Below are positions 1 to 8,849 of a stretch of 64,000 nt of DNA, piece by piece (position 1 is the first letter of the stretch; every line of letters begins with the position of its first letter). Source of the DNA: Chryseobacterium sp. BLS98. Its GTDB lineage: Bacteria; Bacteroidota; Bacteroidia; Flavobacteriales; Weeksellaceae. The stretch lies in contig NZ_LFNF01000005.1 in assembly GCF_001045445.1 (NCBI RefSeq), positions 434,001 through 498,000 of the forward strand, in the 5' to 3' direction. The notes under the pieces were generated by a model. The model had not been told where the DNA came from. It saw nothing but the letters and a program-made list of their open reading frames with translations, and made no database searches. The translations under genes and the position numbers were made by a program.

Positions 1-2488
1 CCTCTTCCACAGGTTCAGGAATGGTAATATTGATTGTTTTCACTTTAAATTTCGTGAACTGGTTTCCAATTGCCTTGATTCCTTTTACTGCAATGAATTC
101 ATCTATCTGTACGGTTTCAGGCTCGCGTTCTTTACCTTTATCTTTAGCAAAGATGATCTCGGCCGTAGCTCCGTCAGCTACAATCACATTTTCAATAAAT
201 GATTTCGGGTGTTCCGAAGGCATAAAAGTCTGTATATTCACGGTATTTTCCAGCAGGAATCTTTTGATAAAATACATGTCTTTTTCCCCGTCATAATAAA
301 TACAGGTTATCGGCTGTTGCGGCTTCCATTTTTCCAGGACGAGGTATTCATCATCGAAGCGGTTGCCCAGATCGAAAGAGACCAGCTTCACTTCGCCGTT
401 TGTATTGATCGTCAGGATCCTGTCATCCCCTTTAAAGCTTCCCAGAAGGGTTCCTCTGCCATCAGCATTGAGTCTTCTTACCGTATCATCAAACCAGATT
501 TTTCTAGGGGCAAGCGTAGAAACGCCCTCCTCTTTCATATCTACTTTTTTCACAGAATATTTGGTAACCAGATTTCCTTTGGAATCTCTTCCTTTGATAG
601 CCAGGTCAGAAAAGTCAATTTCCATTTTATTTTTCCTGATCCTCGGATTCGGTTTTAAAAGAACGGTTACCGTTTCTGCTTCTCCATTAGGATTGGCCGA
701 GAAATACAGGGTTTCCGAACCTTTTTTATCAGAAGCCAGCGGATAATCCGTGTTTCGGGTTACTGCCGTTACGGAAAAACGTTTCATGTAGTAAGGTCCG
801 TCCCTTCCTTCACGGTAAATCATGTTGTAGACGGTTCTTTTGTCATTTTTCTTCCATATGGCCACGTGCAGGATATCTTTCCCTACGAATGTCTTGGCCT
901 CTACCTTCACCACCTTCATCGTTCCGTCTTTCCGGAATATAATGATATCGTCGATATCGGAACAGTCGAACAGATACTGGTCTTTCTTCAGTGAAGTTCC
1001 AATGAATCCTTCCTCAAAATTGGCGTAGAATTTTTCATTGGCCACCGCTACTTTCGTAGCATCAATCGTGTCAAAGATTCTCAGCTCAGTTTTTCTCTGC
1101 CTGTCTTTTCCGTATTTCTTCTGGATATTCAGATAATAATCAATAGCATAGGCGATCAGGTTGGCAAGATGATGCTTTACCTGCTCTATTTTGCCTTCAA
1201 GGGCAGCAATATTTTCTTTAAATTTATCTAAATCGAATCTTGATATCCTTTTGATCCTGATCTCGGTCAGTTTTAAAATATCTTCCTCCGTCACTGCTCT
1301 TAAAAGATGCTTGGTATGAGGTTTTAATCCGGCATCAATGGTTTTAATTACCTCTTCCCAGGTTTTTACTTCTTCAATGTCATGATAGATCCTGTTTTCT
1401 ATAAATATTCTTTCCAGTGAAGAGAAATGCCAGCTTTCCTGAAGCTCATGAAGTTCAATTTCCAGCTCTTTTTTAAGCAATGAAACTGTATGATCCGTAT
1501 TCATTTTCAGAATATCGGAAACATTCATGAACATCGGTTTATCACCAACAATCACACATGCATTGGGTGAAATGGTTACCTGGCAGTCTGTAAATGCATA
1601 CAGCGCATCGATGGTTTTGTCCGGCGACACATCGTTATGAAGATGGACAAGGATTTCTACGGTATCCGAAGTGTTATCCTCAATCTTTTTGATCTTGATC
1701 TTTCCTTTTTCATTAGCCTTCAGGATAGAATCGATCAGGTCGCTTGTCGTTTTTGAGAAAGGTAGCTCAGAAATCACCAGCGTATGTTTATCAGTCTGGG
1801 TTATTCTGGCCCTGGCTCTTACTTTCCCTCCTCGATGCCCATCATTGTATTCGGAGACATCAAGGTAACCTGCCGTCATAAAATCCGGGAAGAGTTCAAA
1901 TTTCTTTCCTTTTAAATATGCAACAGACGCATTGATCAGTTCATTGAAATTATGGGGAAGAATTTTTGTAGAAAGCCCTACACCAATTCCTTCCACTCCC
2001 TGTGCAAGCAGCAACGGGAATTTTACTGGAAGATCAATAGGCTCGTTATTTCTGCCGTCATAGGATTTTGCCCATTCCGTCGTTTTGGGGTTAAAGACCA
2101 CTTCCAATGCGAAAGGAGTCAGTCTGGCTTCAATATATCTTGCCGCCGCCGCAGAATCTCCGGTATAAATATTCCCCCAGTTTCCCTGGGTATCTATCAG
2201 GAGCTCTTTCTGGCCAATCTGTACCATTGCATCCGTAATGGAAGCGTCCCCGTGGGGATGGTATTTCATGGTATTTCCTACGATATTGGCTACTTTGTTG
2301 TAACGGCCGTCTTCCAGCTCCCGCATAGAGTGCATGATCCTTCTCTGAACAGGCTTAAGCCCATCATAGACGGAAGGAATCGCTCTATCCAGAATTACAT
2401 AGGAAGCATAGTCCAGAAACCAGTCTTTATAAAGTCCCGAGACTTTTTTCAAGCTCTCACCTTCGTGCGAGTTTTCTTCTGTCGTCAT
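1..2488 (-). CDS. parC: DNA topoisomerase IV subunit A (partial, C-terminus cut by window edge)
   Basis: Breakage-reunion subunit of the type IIA topoisomerase that decatenates chromosomes. My minus-strand translation from the ATG at 2488 gives about 829 codons to the left edge with no stop, so the 3' end is missing. The catalytic tyrosine is Tyr118 in the run SAAAARYIEARL. The winged-helix/QRDR region reads KYHPHGDASITDAMV (residues 75-89). The residue aligning with GyrA Ser83 is Ala82, and Asp86 aligns with Asp87. A long coiled-coil and gate region follows, then the start of the C-terminal domain. The start lies 5 nt after the stop of the small membrane gene, downstream of parE, so the three look like one operon. 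ParC is preferred over GyrA because of the parE neighbour and the family style of the N-terminus; the family (GyrA/ParC) itself is certain. Confidence 0.93.
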   Translation of the reverse strand, partial: MTTEENSHEGESLKKVSGLYKDWFLDYASYVILDRAIPSVYDGLKPVQRRIMHSMRELEDGRYNKVANIVGNTMKYHPHGDASITDAMVQIGQKELLIDTQGNWGNIYTGDSAAAARYIEARLTPFALEVVFNPKTTEWAKSYDGRNNEPIDLPVKFPLLLAQGVEGIGVGLSTKILPHNFNELINASVAYLKGKKFELFPDFMTAGYLDVSEYNDGHRGGKVRARARITQTDKHTLVISELPFSKTTSDLIDSILKANEKGKIKIKKIEDNTSDTVEILVHLHNDVSPDKTIDALYAFTDCQVTISPNACVIVGDKPMFMNVSDILKMNTDHTVSLLKKELEIELHELQESWHFSSLERIFIENRIYHDIEEVKTWEEVIKTIDAGLKPHTKHLLRAVTEEDILKLTEIRIKRISRFDLDKFKENIAALEGKIEQVKHHLANLIAYAIDYYLNIQKKYGKDRQRKTELRIFDTIDATKVAVANEKFYANFEEGFIGTSLKKDQYLFDCSDIDDIIIFRKDGTMKVVKVEAKTFVGKDILHVAIWKKNDKRTVYNMIYREGRDGPYYMKRFSVTAVTRNTDYPLASDKKGSETLYFSANPNGEAETVTVLLKPNPRIRKNKMEIDFSDLAIKGRDSKGNLVTKYSVKKVDMKEEGVSTLAPRKIWFDDTVRRLNADGRGTLLGSFKGDDRILTINTNGEVKLVSFDLGNRFDDEYLVLEKWKPQQPITCIYYDGEKDMYFIKRFLLENTVNIQTFMPSEHPKSFIENVIVADGATAEIIFAKDKGKEREPETVQIDEFIAVKGIKAIGNQFTKFKVKTINITIPEPVEE

Positions 2489-2493
2489 CTCTT

Positions 2494-2970
2494 TTAATCG
2501 TTATTCTCTTTATTAGTTTTTACTACTTTATTCAGAGAGAGTTTTAAATCGTTTATTTCTTTTTGGCTCAAATAGGATATTTCATATTTGAGTATGGTAG
2601 AACCTGTATTTTTACTTGAAATGGTAACGTATAGTCTTTTAATAAAAAAAATACGGACAATCTCATATTTTATCAGTTTATATTTGGGAAATTCGTCATG
2701 AAGCGGCCTGTCTAAAAAAGGAATGATATTCCTGTTCTTAAAGTTCAGAGCCTCTCCATCACTGTCATACTCAAATATCTGCCTGCCGTTAAGGTGAAAA
2801 ATCACCAGCAGCAGGATGGGAACAATAAGGAAAATATAACTTTCATTTCCTACAGCGTGGAATCTGTATTCGTTCAACAAAAATGCTGCAATTCCAAATA
2901 TGGCCATCATTACAAGTAATGTATGAGCAAAATTGTAAATTGAAGCTTTGTTGCGGTTGCTAAGTCTCAT
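2494..2970 (-). CDS. Small two-helix membrane protein between parE and parC
   Basis: 158 residues of unknown function. Two hydrophobic segments, about residues 14-31 and 44-60, are separated by a short polar loop. A soluble, lysine-rich C-terminal domain of about 95 residues follows (EYDSDGEAL, then YKLIKYEIVRIFFIKRLYVTI). This layout resembles bacterial PH-like or YcxB-like small membrane proteins, but I cannot assign a family. It lies 25 nt after the parE stop and 5 nt before the parC start on the same strand, so it is almost certainly co-transcribed with both. Position alone does not show a role in DNA topology. Confidence 0.75.
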   Translation of the reverse strand: MRLSNRNKASIYNFAHTLLVMMAIFGIAAFLLNEYRFHAVGNESYIFLIVPILLLVIFHLNGRQIFEYDSDGEALNFKNRNIIPFLDRPLHDEFPKYKLIKYEIVRIFFIKRLYVTISSKNTGSTILKYEISYLSQKEINDLKLSLNKVVKTNKENND

Positions 2971-2995
2971 TTGTGATAGGTGTTTTAGTTTAGTA

Positions 2996-4879
2996 TTAGC
3001 CTGCTACCTCATCCAGCATTTCTTTTTTATCAATATCGGGATCTTCTATAACAAGGTTTTCAAGAATAAACACCTGCCTGTCCGGTGTATTCTTCCCCAT
3101 ATAGAATTCCAGCAACTGATCTATTGTCTGATCTTTTCCTATTACCACGGGCTCCAGACGGATATCTTTGCCAATGAAGTGCTTGAACTCGTCCGGAGAA
3201 ATCTCTCCCAGACCCTTAAATCGGGTGATCTCCGGGTTTTTACCAAGCTCGTTCAGTGCTTTTATTCTTTCCGCTTCGGTGTAGCAGTATCTTGTTTCCT
3301 TTTTATTTCTCACCCGGAACAATGGGGTCTGAAGAATATAAAGGTGTCCATTCTTGATCAGATCAGGGAAAAACTGAAGGAAGAATGTAATCATCAGCAG
3401 ACGGATGTGCATACCATCCACATCGGCATCGGTGGAGATAATCACCTGGTTATATCGTAGATCTTCAAGGCTTTCTTCAATATTCAAAGCGGCCTGAAGG
3501 AGGTTAAATTCTTCATTTTCGTACACCACTTTTTTAGTCAGCCCATAGCAGTTCAGCGGTTTTCCTTTTAATGAGAATACGGCCTGGGTTTCCACATCCC
3601 TGGACTTGGTAATGGATCCGGATGCAGAATCTCCCTCGGTAATGAAGATTTGGGTCTCCCCTTTTCTTTCATTTTTCTGGTCGTTATAATGCTGTCTGCA
3701 ATCCCGGAGCTTTTTATTGTGAAGGGATACTTTTTTAGCTCTTTCTCTTGCCAGTTTCTGAATTCCTGAAAGTTCTTTTCTTTCTCTTTCGGAGATCAGG
3801 ATTTTTCGTTGGATTGCTTCGGCAATTTCAGGATTTTTGTGAAGGAAATTATCCAGCTTACTTTTCAGAAAATCAATGATGAATGTCCTTACGGTAGGAC
3901 CATTCGGTCCCATATCATTGGAACCCAGCTTTGTTTTGGTCTGGGATTCGAATACAGGCTCCTCTACATTGATAGAAATGGCTGCAATAATAGATTTCCT
4001 GATGTCTGAGGCATCAAAATTTTTATTGAAGAATTCGCGGATCGTTTTTACATACGCTTCGCGGAAGGCATTAAGGTGCGTTCCTCCCTGCGTGGTGTTC
4101 TGTCCGTTTACGAAAGAAAAATAAGTTTCTGTCTGTGATTTGTCGGAATGGGTGATCGCCAATTCTATATCGGTGTCTTTCAGGTGAACGATGGAGTACA
4201 GAATTTCGTTCTCCATTTCTTCTTCCAAAAGATCTTTAAGACCATTTTCAGAATAATAGGTTTCCCCGTTGAAAAGAATTTTCAGCCCCGGGTTCAGATA
4301 CGCATAATTGCGCAGCATTTTCTCTATGTATTCCTTTCTGTATTTGAAATGAAGGAAGATCTCCCCGTCCGGAATAAAGGAAATTTCAGTCCCATTGCGG
4401 TCTGAGGTATCTTTTTCATCGTAATTTTCCGTTATAATTCCTCTGGAAAACTCGGCCATCTTCATTTTTCCTTCACGGAAAGAGCGTACCCGGAAATATT
4501 CTGAAAGGGCATTAACGGCTTTGGTACCTACTCCGTTCAGTCCGACCGATTTTTTGAAGGCCTTGCTGTCATACTTACCACCCGTATTCATTTTAGAAAC
4601 AGCATCTACAACTTTTCCCAGGGGAATCCCTCGGCCAAAGTCACGGATGGTAACTTTACCGTCATCCAGTTTTATTTCAATTCTTTTTCCTGCTTTCATC
4701 CTGAACTCATCGATAGAGTTATCGAGAATTTCTTTCAGCAGTATGTAAATACCGTCATCAGCAGAGGAGCCATCCCCGAGCTTCCCGATGTACATTCCGG
4801 GGCGCAAACGGATGTGTTCCTGCCAATCGAGGGTTCTGATATTATCTTCGGAGTAGATTGGATTTATTTCTTGTGACAT
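2996..4879 (-). CDS. parE: DNA topoisomerase IV subunit B
   Basis: ATPase subunit of topoisomerase IV, partner of the ParC encoded downstream. The GHKL ATPase N-box is EILDNSIDEF and the ATP-lid glycines read GRGIPLG. The transducer domain follows, then the TOPRIM metal site (ITEGDSASGS and DADVDGMH), and near the C-terminus KGLGEISPDEF. I place the start at the ATG at 4879 (MSQEINPIYSEDN), giving 627 residues. The reading frame is open back to 4954, but the extra 25 residues do not look like the family's N-terminus and they overlap a good Bacteroidota promoter (4892-4922). That promoter would give a leader of only about 10 nt. The order parE, small membrane protein, parC suggests one operon. 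Confidence 0.95.
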   Translation of the reverse strand: MSQEINPIYSEDNIRTLDWQEHIRLRPGMYIGKLGDGSSADDGIYILLKEILDNSIDEFRMKAGKRIEIKLDDGKVTIRDFGRGIPLGKVVDAVSKMNTGGKYDSKAFKKSVGLNGVGTKAVNALSEYFRVRSFREGKMKMAEFSRGIITENYDEKDTSDRNGTEISFIPDGEIFLHFKYRKEYIEKMLRNYAYLNPGLKILFNGETYYSENGLKDLLEEEMENEILYSIVHLKDTDIELAITHSDKSQTETYFSFVNGQNTTQGGTHLNAFREAYVKTIREFFNKNFDASDIRKSIIAAISINVEEPVFESQTKTKLGSNDMGPNGPTVRTFIIDFLKSKLDNFLHKNPEIAEAIQRKILISERERKELSGIQKLARERAKKVSLHNKKLRDCRQHYNDQKNERKGETQIFITEGDSASGSITKSRDVETQAVFSLKGKPLNCYGLTKKVVYENEEFNLLQAALNIEESLEDLRYNQVIISTDADVDGMHIRLLMITFFLQFFPDLIKNGHLYILQTPLFRVRNKKETRYCYTEAERIKALNELGKNPEITRFKGLGEISPDEFKHFIGKDIRLEPVVIGKDQTIDQLLEFYMGKNTPDRQVFILENLVIEDPDIDKKEMLDEVAG

Positions 4880-5235
4880 ATGTAATTTCAGCAAACATAC
4901 AAAAGTACGAAATTGTACAAAATTATCCGAATTTTTTCGATCCGTTTTTTTCAATTTTTAACCTGAAATAATGTACTATTCTTAATCAAATTCTGTATTC
5001 ACAGAATTAATCAATTTGAAGTGAAAAAATTATTTATTCTTTTCTCATTTTTTCATTTCATGATTTTTAAAAGCAACTTACCGGATGTTTTTATGCGTAA
5101 AAAGAATGAGTTTTTACACAAAATTGAAAATTTGGAATAAAACAGCGGGATTATTCTTTCCAAACAGTCTTTTTATATCTTTCTGTTTCATGATTGCGAA
5201 AAATAAATTAAATTCGGATCCATAAACCGATCTTC
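4880..5235. other. Intergenic region between parE and the aminotransferase
   Basis: 356 nt between two divergent genes. It holds the parE promoter at its left end. The rest is A+T-rich, with no convincing small gene, hairpin or repeat. I could not identify a consensus promoter for the plus-strand aminotransferase. Confidence 0.6.
4892..4922 (-). promoter_or_regulatory. Predicted parE operon promoter
   Basis: On the minus strand, TTTTG (4922-4918) is followed by an 18-nt spacer and TATGTTTG (4899-4892). This matches the Bacteroidota -33/-7 consensus of TTTG then TAnnTTTG. Transcription would begin about 10 nt before the ATG at 4879. Confidence 0.6.
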
Positions 5236-6384
5236 ATGATACAACTTCCATTATCCAAGCTTTCGAATGTAGGAACTACTATTTTCAGCCAGATGACACA
5301 GCTCGCCAATGAAAATGAGGCCATCAATCTTTCCCAGGGATTTCCGGATTTTATGCCGGATCCTGAACTGCTGGATCTGGTCAACAATTTTATTCAGAAA
5401 GGATTCAACCAATATGCTCCGCTGGGGGGAATGATGCCGCTCAAGGAGGAAATTGCCAGAAAAATAGAGAATAGCCACCGTGCCGTTTATCATCCCGATT
5501 CCGAGATTACTGTGACCGCAGGAGGAACTCAGGCCATTTTTACAGCCATTGCCGCTTTTGTAAAGAAAGACGATGAAGTTATTATTTTTGAGCCTGCTTA
5601 CGACTGTTATGAGCCAACAGTAGAACTTTTTGGAGGAATTGTAAAACGTTTTGAGATGAAAGCTCCGGATTATGAGATCGACTGGAATACAGTAAAAGGC
5701 CTGGTGAGCGATAAAACCAAAATGATCATCCTGAATAACCCAAATAATCCTTCCGGAAAGATTTTAAAAGAGAATGACCTGCAGGAACTGATCAAGCTTG
5801 TAAAAGATACTTCAATTCTTATTCTGAGTGATGAAGTATATGAGAACATTGTATTTGACGGAAAACAACATCTGAGCATCTGCAGGTATCCTGAACTTAA
5901 GGAAAGAAGTCTCCTGATTGCTTCCTTTGGAAAGCTTTTCCATGTTACGGGCTGGAAAACAGGTTATTGTGCTGCTCCAAAAAATCTCACTGATGAATTC
6001 AGAAAAGTACACCAGTTCAATGTTTTCTGTGTGAATACCCCTATCCAGCTTGCTTTGGCTGAATATATGAAAAATGATGAGCATTACAGCCAGCTGAACG
6101 GTTTCTTCCAGGAAAAAAGAGATTTCCTGAGAAAAGGCCTTGCGGGAACCTCTTTCGGGCTTCTGGACTGTGAGGGAACCTACTTCCAGGCTCTTACCTA
6201 TGATAAAATATCCGATAAAAATGATTTCGATTTTGCTTCTGAGCTTACGATCCGTCATAAAGTGGCCAGCGTTCCTTTTTCATCTTTTTATAAAAACAAA
6301 AGGAATGATCACGTGATCCGGCTATGCTTTGCAAAAAAACAGGAAACACTGGAAAAAGCAATAGAAAACCTTTCCAGGCTTTAA
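5236..6384 (+). CDS. PLP-dependent aminotransferase (methionine aminotransferase / YbdL-like)
   Basis: 382-residue class I fold aminotransferase. The PLP lysine is Lys233 in SFGKLFHVTGWK, and Asp199 (LSDEVY) pairs with the cofactor pyridine nitrogen. The cofactor/substrate asparagine region reads NNPNNPSGK at residues 167-175. The start INLSQGFPDF and the SFGK(x)FHVTGWK signature fit the YbdL and kynurenine aminotransferase branch, which transfers amino groups from methionine and aromatic amino acids to 2-oxo acids. It is probably cytosolic and dimeric. The gene stands alone, converging on the cardiolipin synthase gene with only 3 nt between stops. The exact substrate is an inference. Confidence 0.88.
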   Translation: MIQLPLSKLSNVGTTIFSQMTQLANENEAINLSQGFPDFMPDPELLDLVNNFIQKGFNQYAPLGGMMPLKEEIARKIENSHRAVYHPDSEITVTAGGTQAIFTAIAAFVKKDDEVIIFEPAYDCYEPTVELFGGIVKRFEMKAPDYEIDWNTVKGLVSDKTKMIILNNPNNPSGKILKENDLQELIKLVKDTSILILSDEVYENIVFDGKQHLSICRYPELKERSLLIASFGKLFHVTGWKTGYCAAPKNLTDEFRKVHQFNVFCVNTPIQLALAEYMKNDEHYSQLNGFFQEKRDFLRKGLAGTSFGLLDCEGTYFQALTYDKISDKNDFDFASELTIRHKVASVPFSSFYKNKRNDHVIRLCFAKKQETLEKAIENLSRL

Positions 6385-6387
6385 ATG

Positions 6388-7854
6388 TCAAATCAGCGGA
6401 GAAAGAAGCCTGGCCATATGCTCAAAGAAGACTTTGTATTTTGGCCTTTTTCTCCATGAATTGTAATGAATTTCTTCACAATCGTTCATATCTCCATGAA
6501 ACAGATCCTGAAGCTCTTCATTGATTTCTTTATTAAAAATCAGCGCATTGACCTCAAAATTCAGTTCCTGACTTCTTACATCCATATTGGCCGTGCCCAC
6601 ACATGAAAAATGATCATCTATAATCATTGTTTTCGCATGAATAAAACCTTTTTTGTAAAAGAAAATCCTCACCTTATTCTCGAGCAGCTCTTCGTAGTAA
6701 GAATAGGCCGCTGCATTCACCACTCTTGAATCACCGGACTTAGGCACCATAAGCCTCACATCTACCCCGGAAATGGCAGCCTGTTTAATTGCGTTCAGCA
6801 CAGTTTCTACCGGAATGAAATAAGGGGTGACAATATATATTCGTTTTTTAGCCGAAAGCACTGCTGATGCGGTACTGAGCATAATGGAAGGTTTGGTATC
6901 CGGTCCGCTGGCTGCCGTCTGAATAAGTGAGTTTCCTTTTTCCTTACTTTTATGATCAAAGTAAAGCTGGGAAATTTCAGGAACTTTCTCCGTTGCAAAA
7001 ATCCAGTTGCTGAAAAATAAAAACTGGAAGTAAAAAGCCGCCTCACCTTTCATATAAAGATGAACATCTCTCCAATACTGATGGGGATTAGGATTAATAT
7101 ACTTATCAGAAACATTGATTCCGCCTGTAAAAACTTCTGCACCATCCACAATAATGATCTTTCTGTGGTCCCTGTAATTGACCCTGTTCGCGAGAAGCCT
7201 GAAGGTGATTTTATTGACCGGAGATACCTGAATACCTCCTTCTTTCAGCCTTTTCAAAAGCTGGCGCCCGATTTTCCCACTACCCATATCATCATAAAGA
7301 AAACGGATGATTACCCCCTCTTTTGCCTTTTTGATCAGCAGATCAGCAAGCCTGTTTCCTATTTCATCATTATCATAAATATAATATTCAAGGTGGATAT
7401 GGTGAACCGCTCCTTCAATGACTTTAAATACTTTTTCAAATTTACCTTCCCCATTGATCAGGATTTCCGCATGATTTCCCTGTGACAGTGGAGAGTGACC
7501 GGCATTGTAAAGAAAATTAACAGTGGTTAAAAACGGATCTACTTCATTTTTATACTTTTCCAAAGTTTTGTAATGGGTTTCCCGGATATAAGTGCTCACA
7601 GCCTGATAAACCTGCTCGTTCCGCTCTATTTTGAAGGTATAAAATTTATTTTTGCGGTAGTTAACCCCAAATACAAAGTAGATGATAATCCCTAAAATCG
7701 GAATAAAGATAATCAGCAAGAGATAAGCAAGGGTCTTACTCGTATTTTTGGTATCCATGATGATCTTACCGGCCAGAAAAATAATTCCGACAAGATAAAG
7801 AATCTCTAGCCCTACAAGAATATAGGGAAACTGGTCGAAAAACTCTTTTATCAT
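6388..7854 (-). CDS. cls: Cardiolipin synthase (phospholipase D family)
   Basis: 488 residues, normal length. Two N-terminal transmembrane helices (about 11-32 and 42-63) anchor the enzyme in the inner membrane. Two HKD motifs form the phosphatidyl-transfer site: His230/Lys232/Asp237 (HRKIIIVDG) and His406/Lys408/Asp413 (HAKTMIIDD). Each is followed by the family's G(G/T)xN element (GGINVSD, GTANMD). The family makes cardiolipin from phosphatidylglycerol. It is a single gene whose 3' end meets the aminotransferase gene. A related PLD-type phosphatidyltransferase cannot be excluded, but the two N-terminal helices and the length favour Cls. Confidence 0.93.
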   Translation of the reverse strand: MIKEFFDQFPYILVGLEILYLVGIIFLAGKIIMDTKNTSKTLAYLLLIIFIPILGIIIYFVFGVNYRKNKFYTFKIERNEQVYQAVSTYIRETHYKTLEKYKNEVDPFLTTVNFLYNAGHSPLSQGNHAEILINGEGKFEKVFKVIEGAVHHIHLEYYIYDNDEIGNRLADLLIKKAKEGVIIRFLYDDMGSGKIGRQLLKRLKEGGIQVSPVNKITFRLLANRVNYRDHRKIIIVDGAEVFTGGINVSDKYINPNPHQYWRDVHLYMKGEAAFYFQFLFFSNWIFATEKVPEISQLYFDHKSKEKGNSLIQTAASGPDTKPSIMLSTASAVLSAKKRIYIVTPYFIPVETVLNAIKQAAISGVDVRLMVPKSGDSRVVNAAAYSYYEELLENKVRIFFYKKGFIHAKTMIIDDHFSCVGTANMDVRSQELNFEVNALIFNKEINEELQDLFHGDMNDCEEIHYNSWRKRPKYKVFFEHMARLLSPLI

Positions 7855-7931
7855 AGGAATAACTTTGTGAATACTAAAGATAGTTAAATTTGTTAAAAGA
7901 TCCGTGACTTTTCGTTTACCTTATTATATTC

Positions 7932-7965
7932 AAAAAAACCAGCCCTTTTTAGAACTGGTTTTTTT
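7932..7965 (-). terminator. Terminator of the SDR gene
   Basis: Arms AAAAAAACCAG (7932-7942) and CTGGTTTTTTT (7955-7965) are complementary over 11 bp. The hairpin is followed on the minus strand by the T run and lies 22 nt past the SDR stop codon. Its symmetry could also stop plus-strand readthrough. Confidence 0.8.
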
Positions 7966-7987
7966 AAACTATACGATGTAATTATTT

Positions 7988-8752
7988 CTACAAGAACATT
8001 CCTCCTGAAGCTTCTATTCTCTGTCCGTTGATCCATCCGGCATCGTCGGTACAAAGAAAAGCTACAACTCCACCGATGTCATCCGGTAGTCCGGCTCTTC
8101 CCAATGCAGTAACACCGGAAATCATTGAATTTACATTCTGATCATCCCTTGTTCTTCCACCACCAAAATCAGTTTCAATAGCACCCGGCGCAATAACGTT
8201 TGCTCTTATTTTATGGGAACCAAGCTCTTTTGCCATATATTTGGTCAACATTTCCACACCGGCTTTCATAGAACCATAAACGGACGATCCCGGCAGGGCA
8301 AATCTTGCAAGTCCTGATGAAATATTGATGATTCCTCCACCGTCATTGATAAAAGGAAGCATTTTCTGAGTCAGAAAGAAAACGCCTTTAAAATGAACAT
8401 TGACAATGTCGTCCAACTGTTCTTCAGTGGTTTCTGTAATGGGAGAATATAAGGCTGTTCCCGCATTGTTGATCAGGAAATCTATGTTTGGGCTTCCCGT
8501 TTCGGTTTTCAGGTGGTCTGTAACACTTTTCACAAATGCATCAAAGCTTTTTACATCCCTGGTGTCCAGCTGGTAAGCGGCTGCATTCTGTCCCAATGCC
8601 TTTATTTCGCTGACTACAGCATCAGCTTCTTCACGGCTGTTTTTATAGGTAATAATGACGTCCAGTCCTTTTTGGGCAATCTTAAGGGCTGCATTTTTTC
8701 CAAGCCCGCGGCTTCCTCCGGTGATTAATGCAATTTTTGTTTTTGTATTCAT
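7988..8752 (-). CDS. Short-chain dehydrogenase/reductase
   Basis: 254-residue classical SDR. The NAD(P) glycine motif TGGSRGLG is at residues 11-18, the NNAG element follows, and the active site includes NISSGL and YGSMKAG (YxxxK). The C-terminus GWINGQRIEASGG is typical of FabG-like SDRs. The frame is open to 8953, but that extension overlaps the end of the neighbouring AraC gene. The ATG at 8752 (MNTKTKIALITGG) puts the nucleotide fold at the expected place, so I use it. The AraC-family gene lies about 100 nt upstream on the same strand and may regulate it. Arg15 after the glycine motif suggests NADPH preference; the substrate cannot be told. Confidence 0.9.
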   Translation of the reverse strand: MNTKTKIALITGGSRGLGKNAALKIAQKGLDVIITYKNSREEADAVVSEIKALGQNAAAYQLDTRDVKSFDAFVKSVTDHLKTETGSPNIDFLINNAGTALYSPITETTEEQLDDIVNVHFKGVFFLTQKMLPFINDGGGIINISSGLARFALPGSSVYGSMKAGVEMLTKYMAKELGSHKIRANVIAPGAIETDFGGGRTRDDQNVNSMISGVTALGRAGLPDDIGGVVAFLCTDDAGWINGQRIEASGGMFL

Positions 8753-8849
8753 CTTTTTATATTGTTTGGTAATATTTAATGGTACAAAGTTGGAGAATTC
8801 CACCGAAGAAATGTTTGCCCGAATCAATCTGAAATTTGTAAAATTCAAA

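Noticed and set aside
1952..3460. Plus-strand ORFs of 170-181 codons over the topoisomerase genes
   Set aside because: They are antisense shadows of parC and parE, whose motifs are unmistakable on the minus strand.
4880..4954. Upstream start for ParE adding 25 residues
   Set aside because: The extension overlaps a consensus promoter and lacks family similarity; the ATG at 4879 begins where ParE proteins do.
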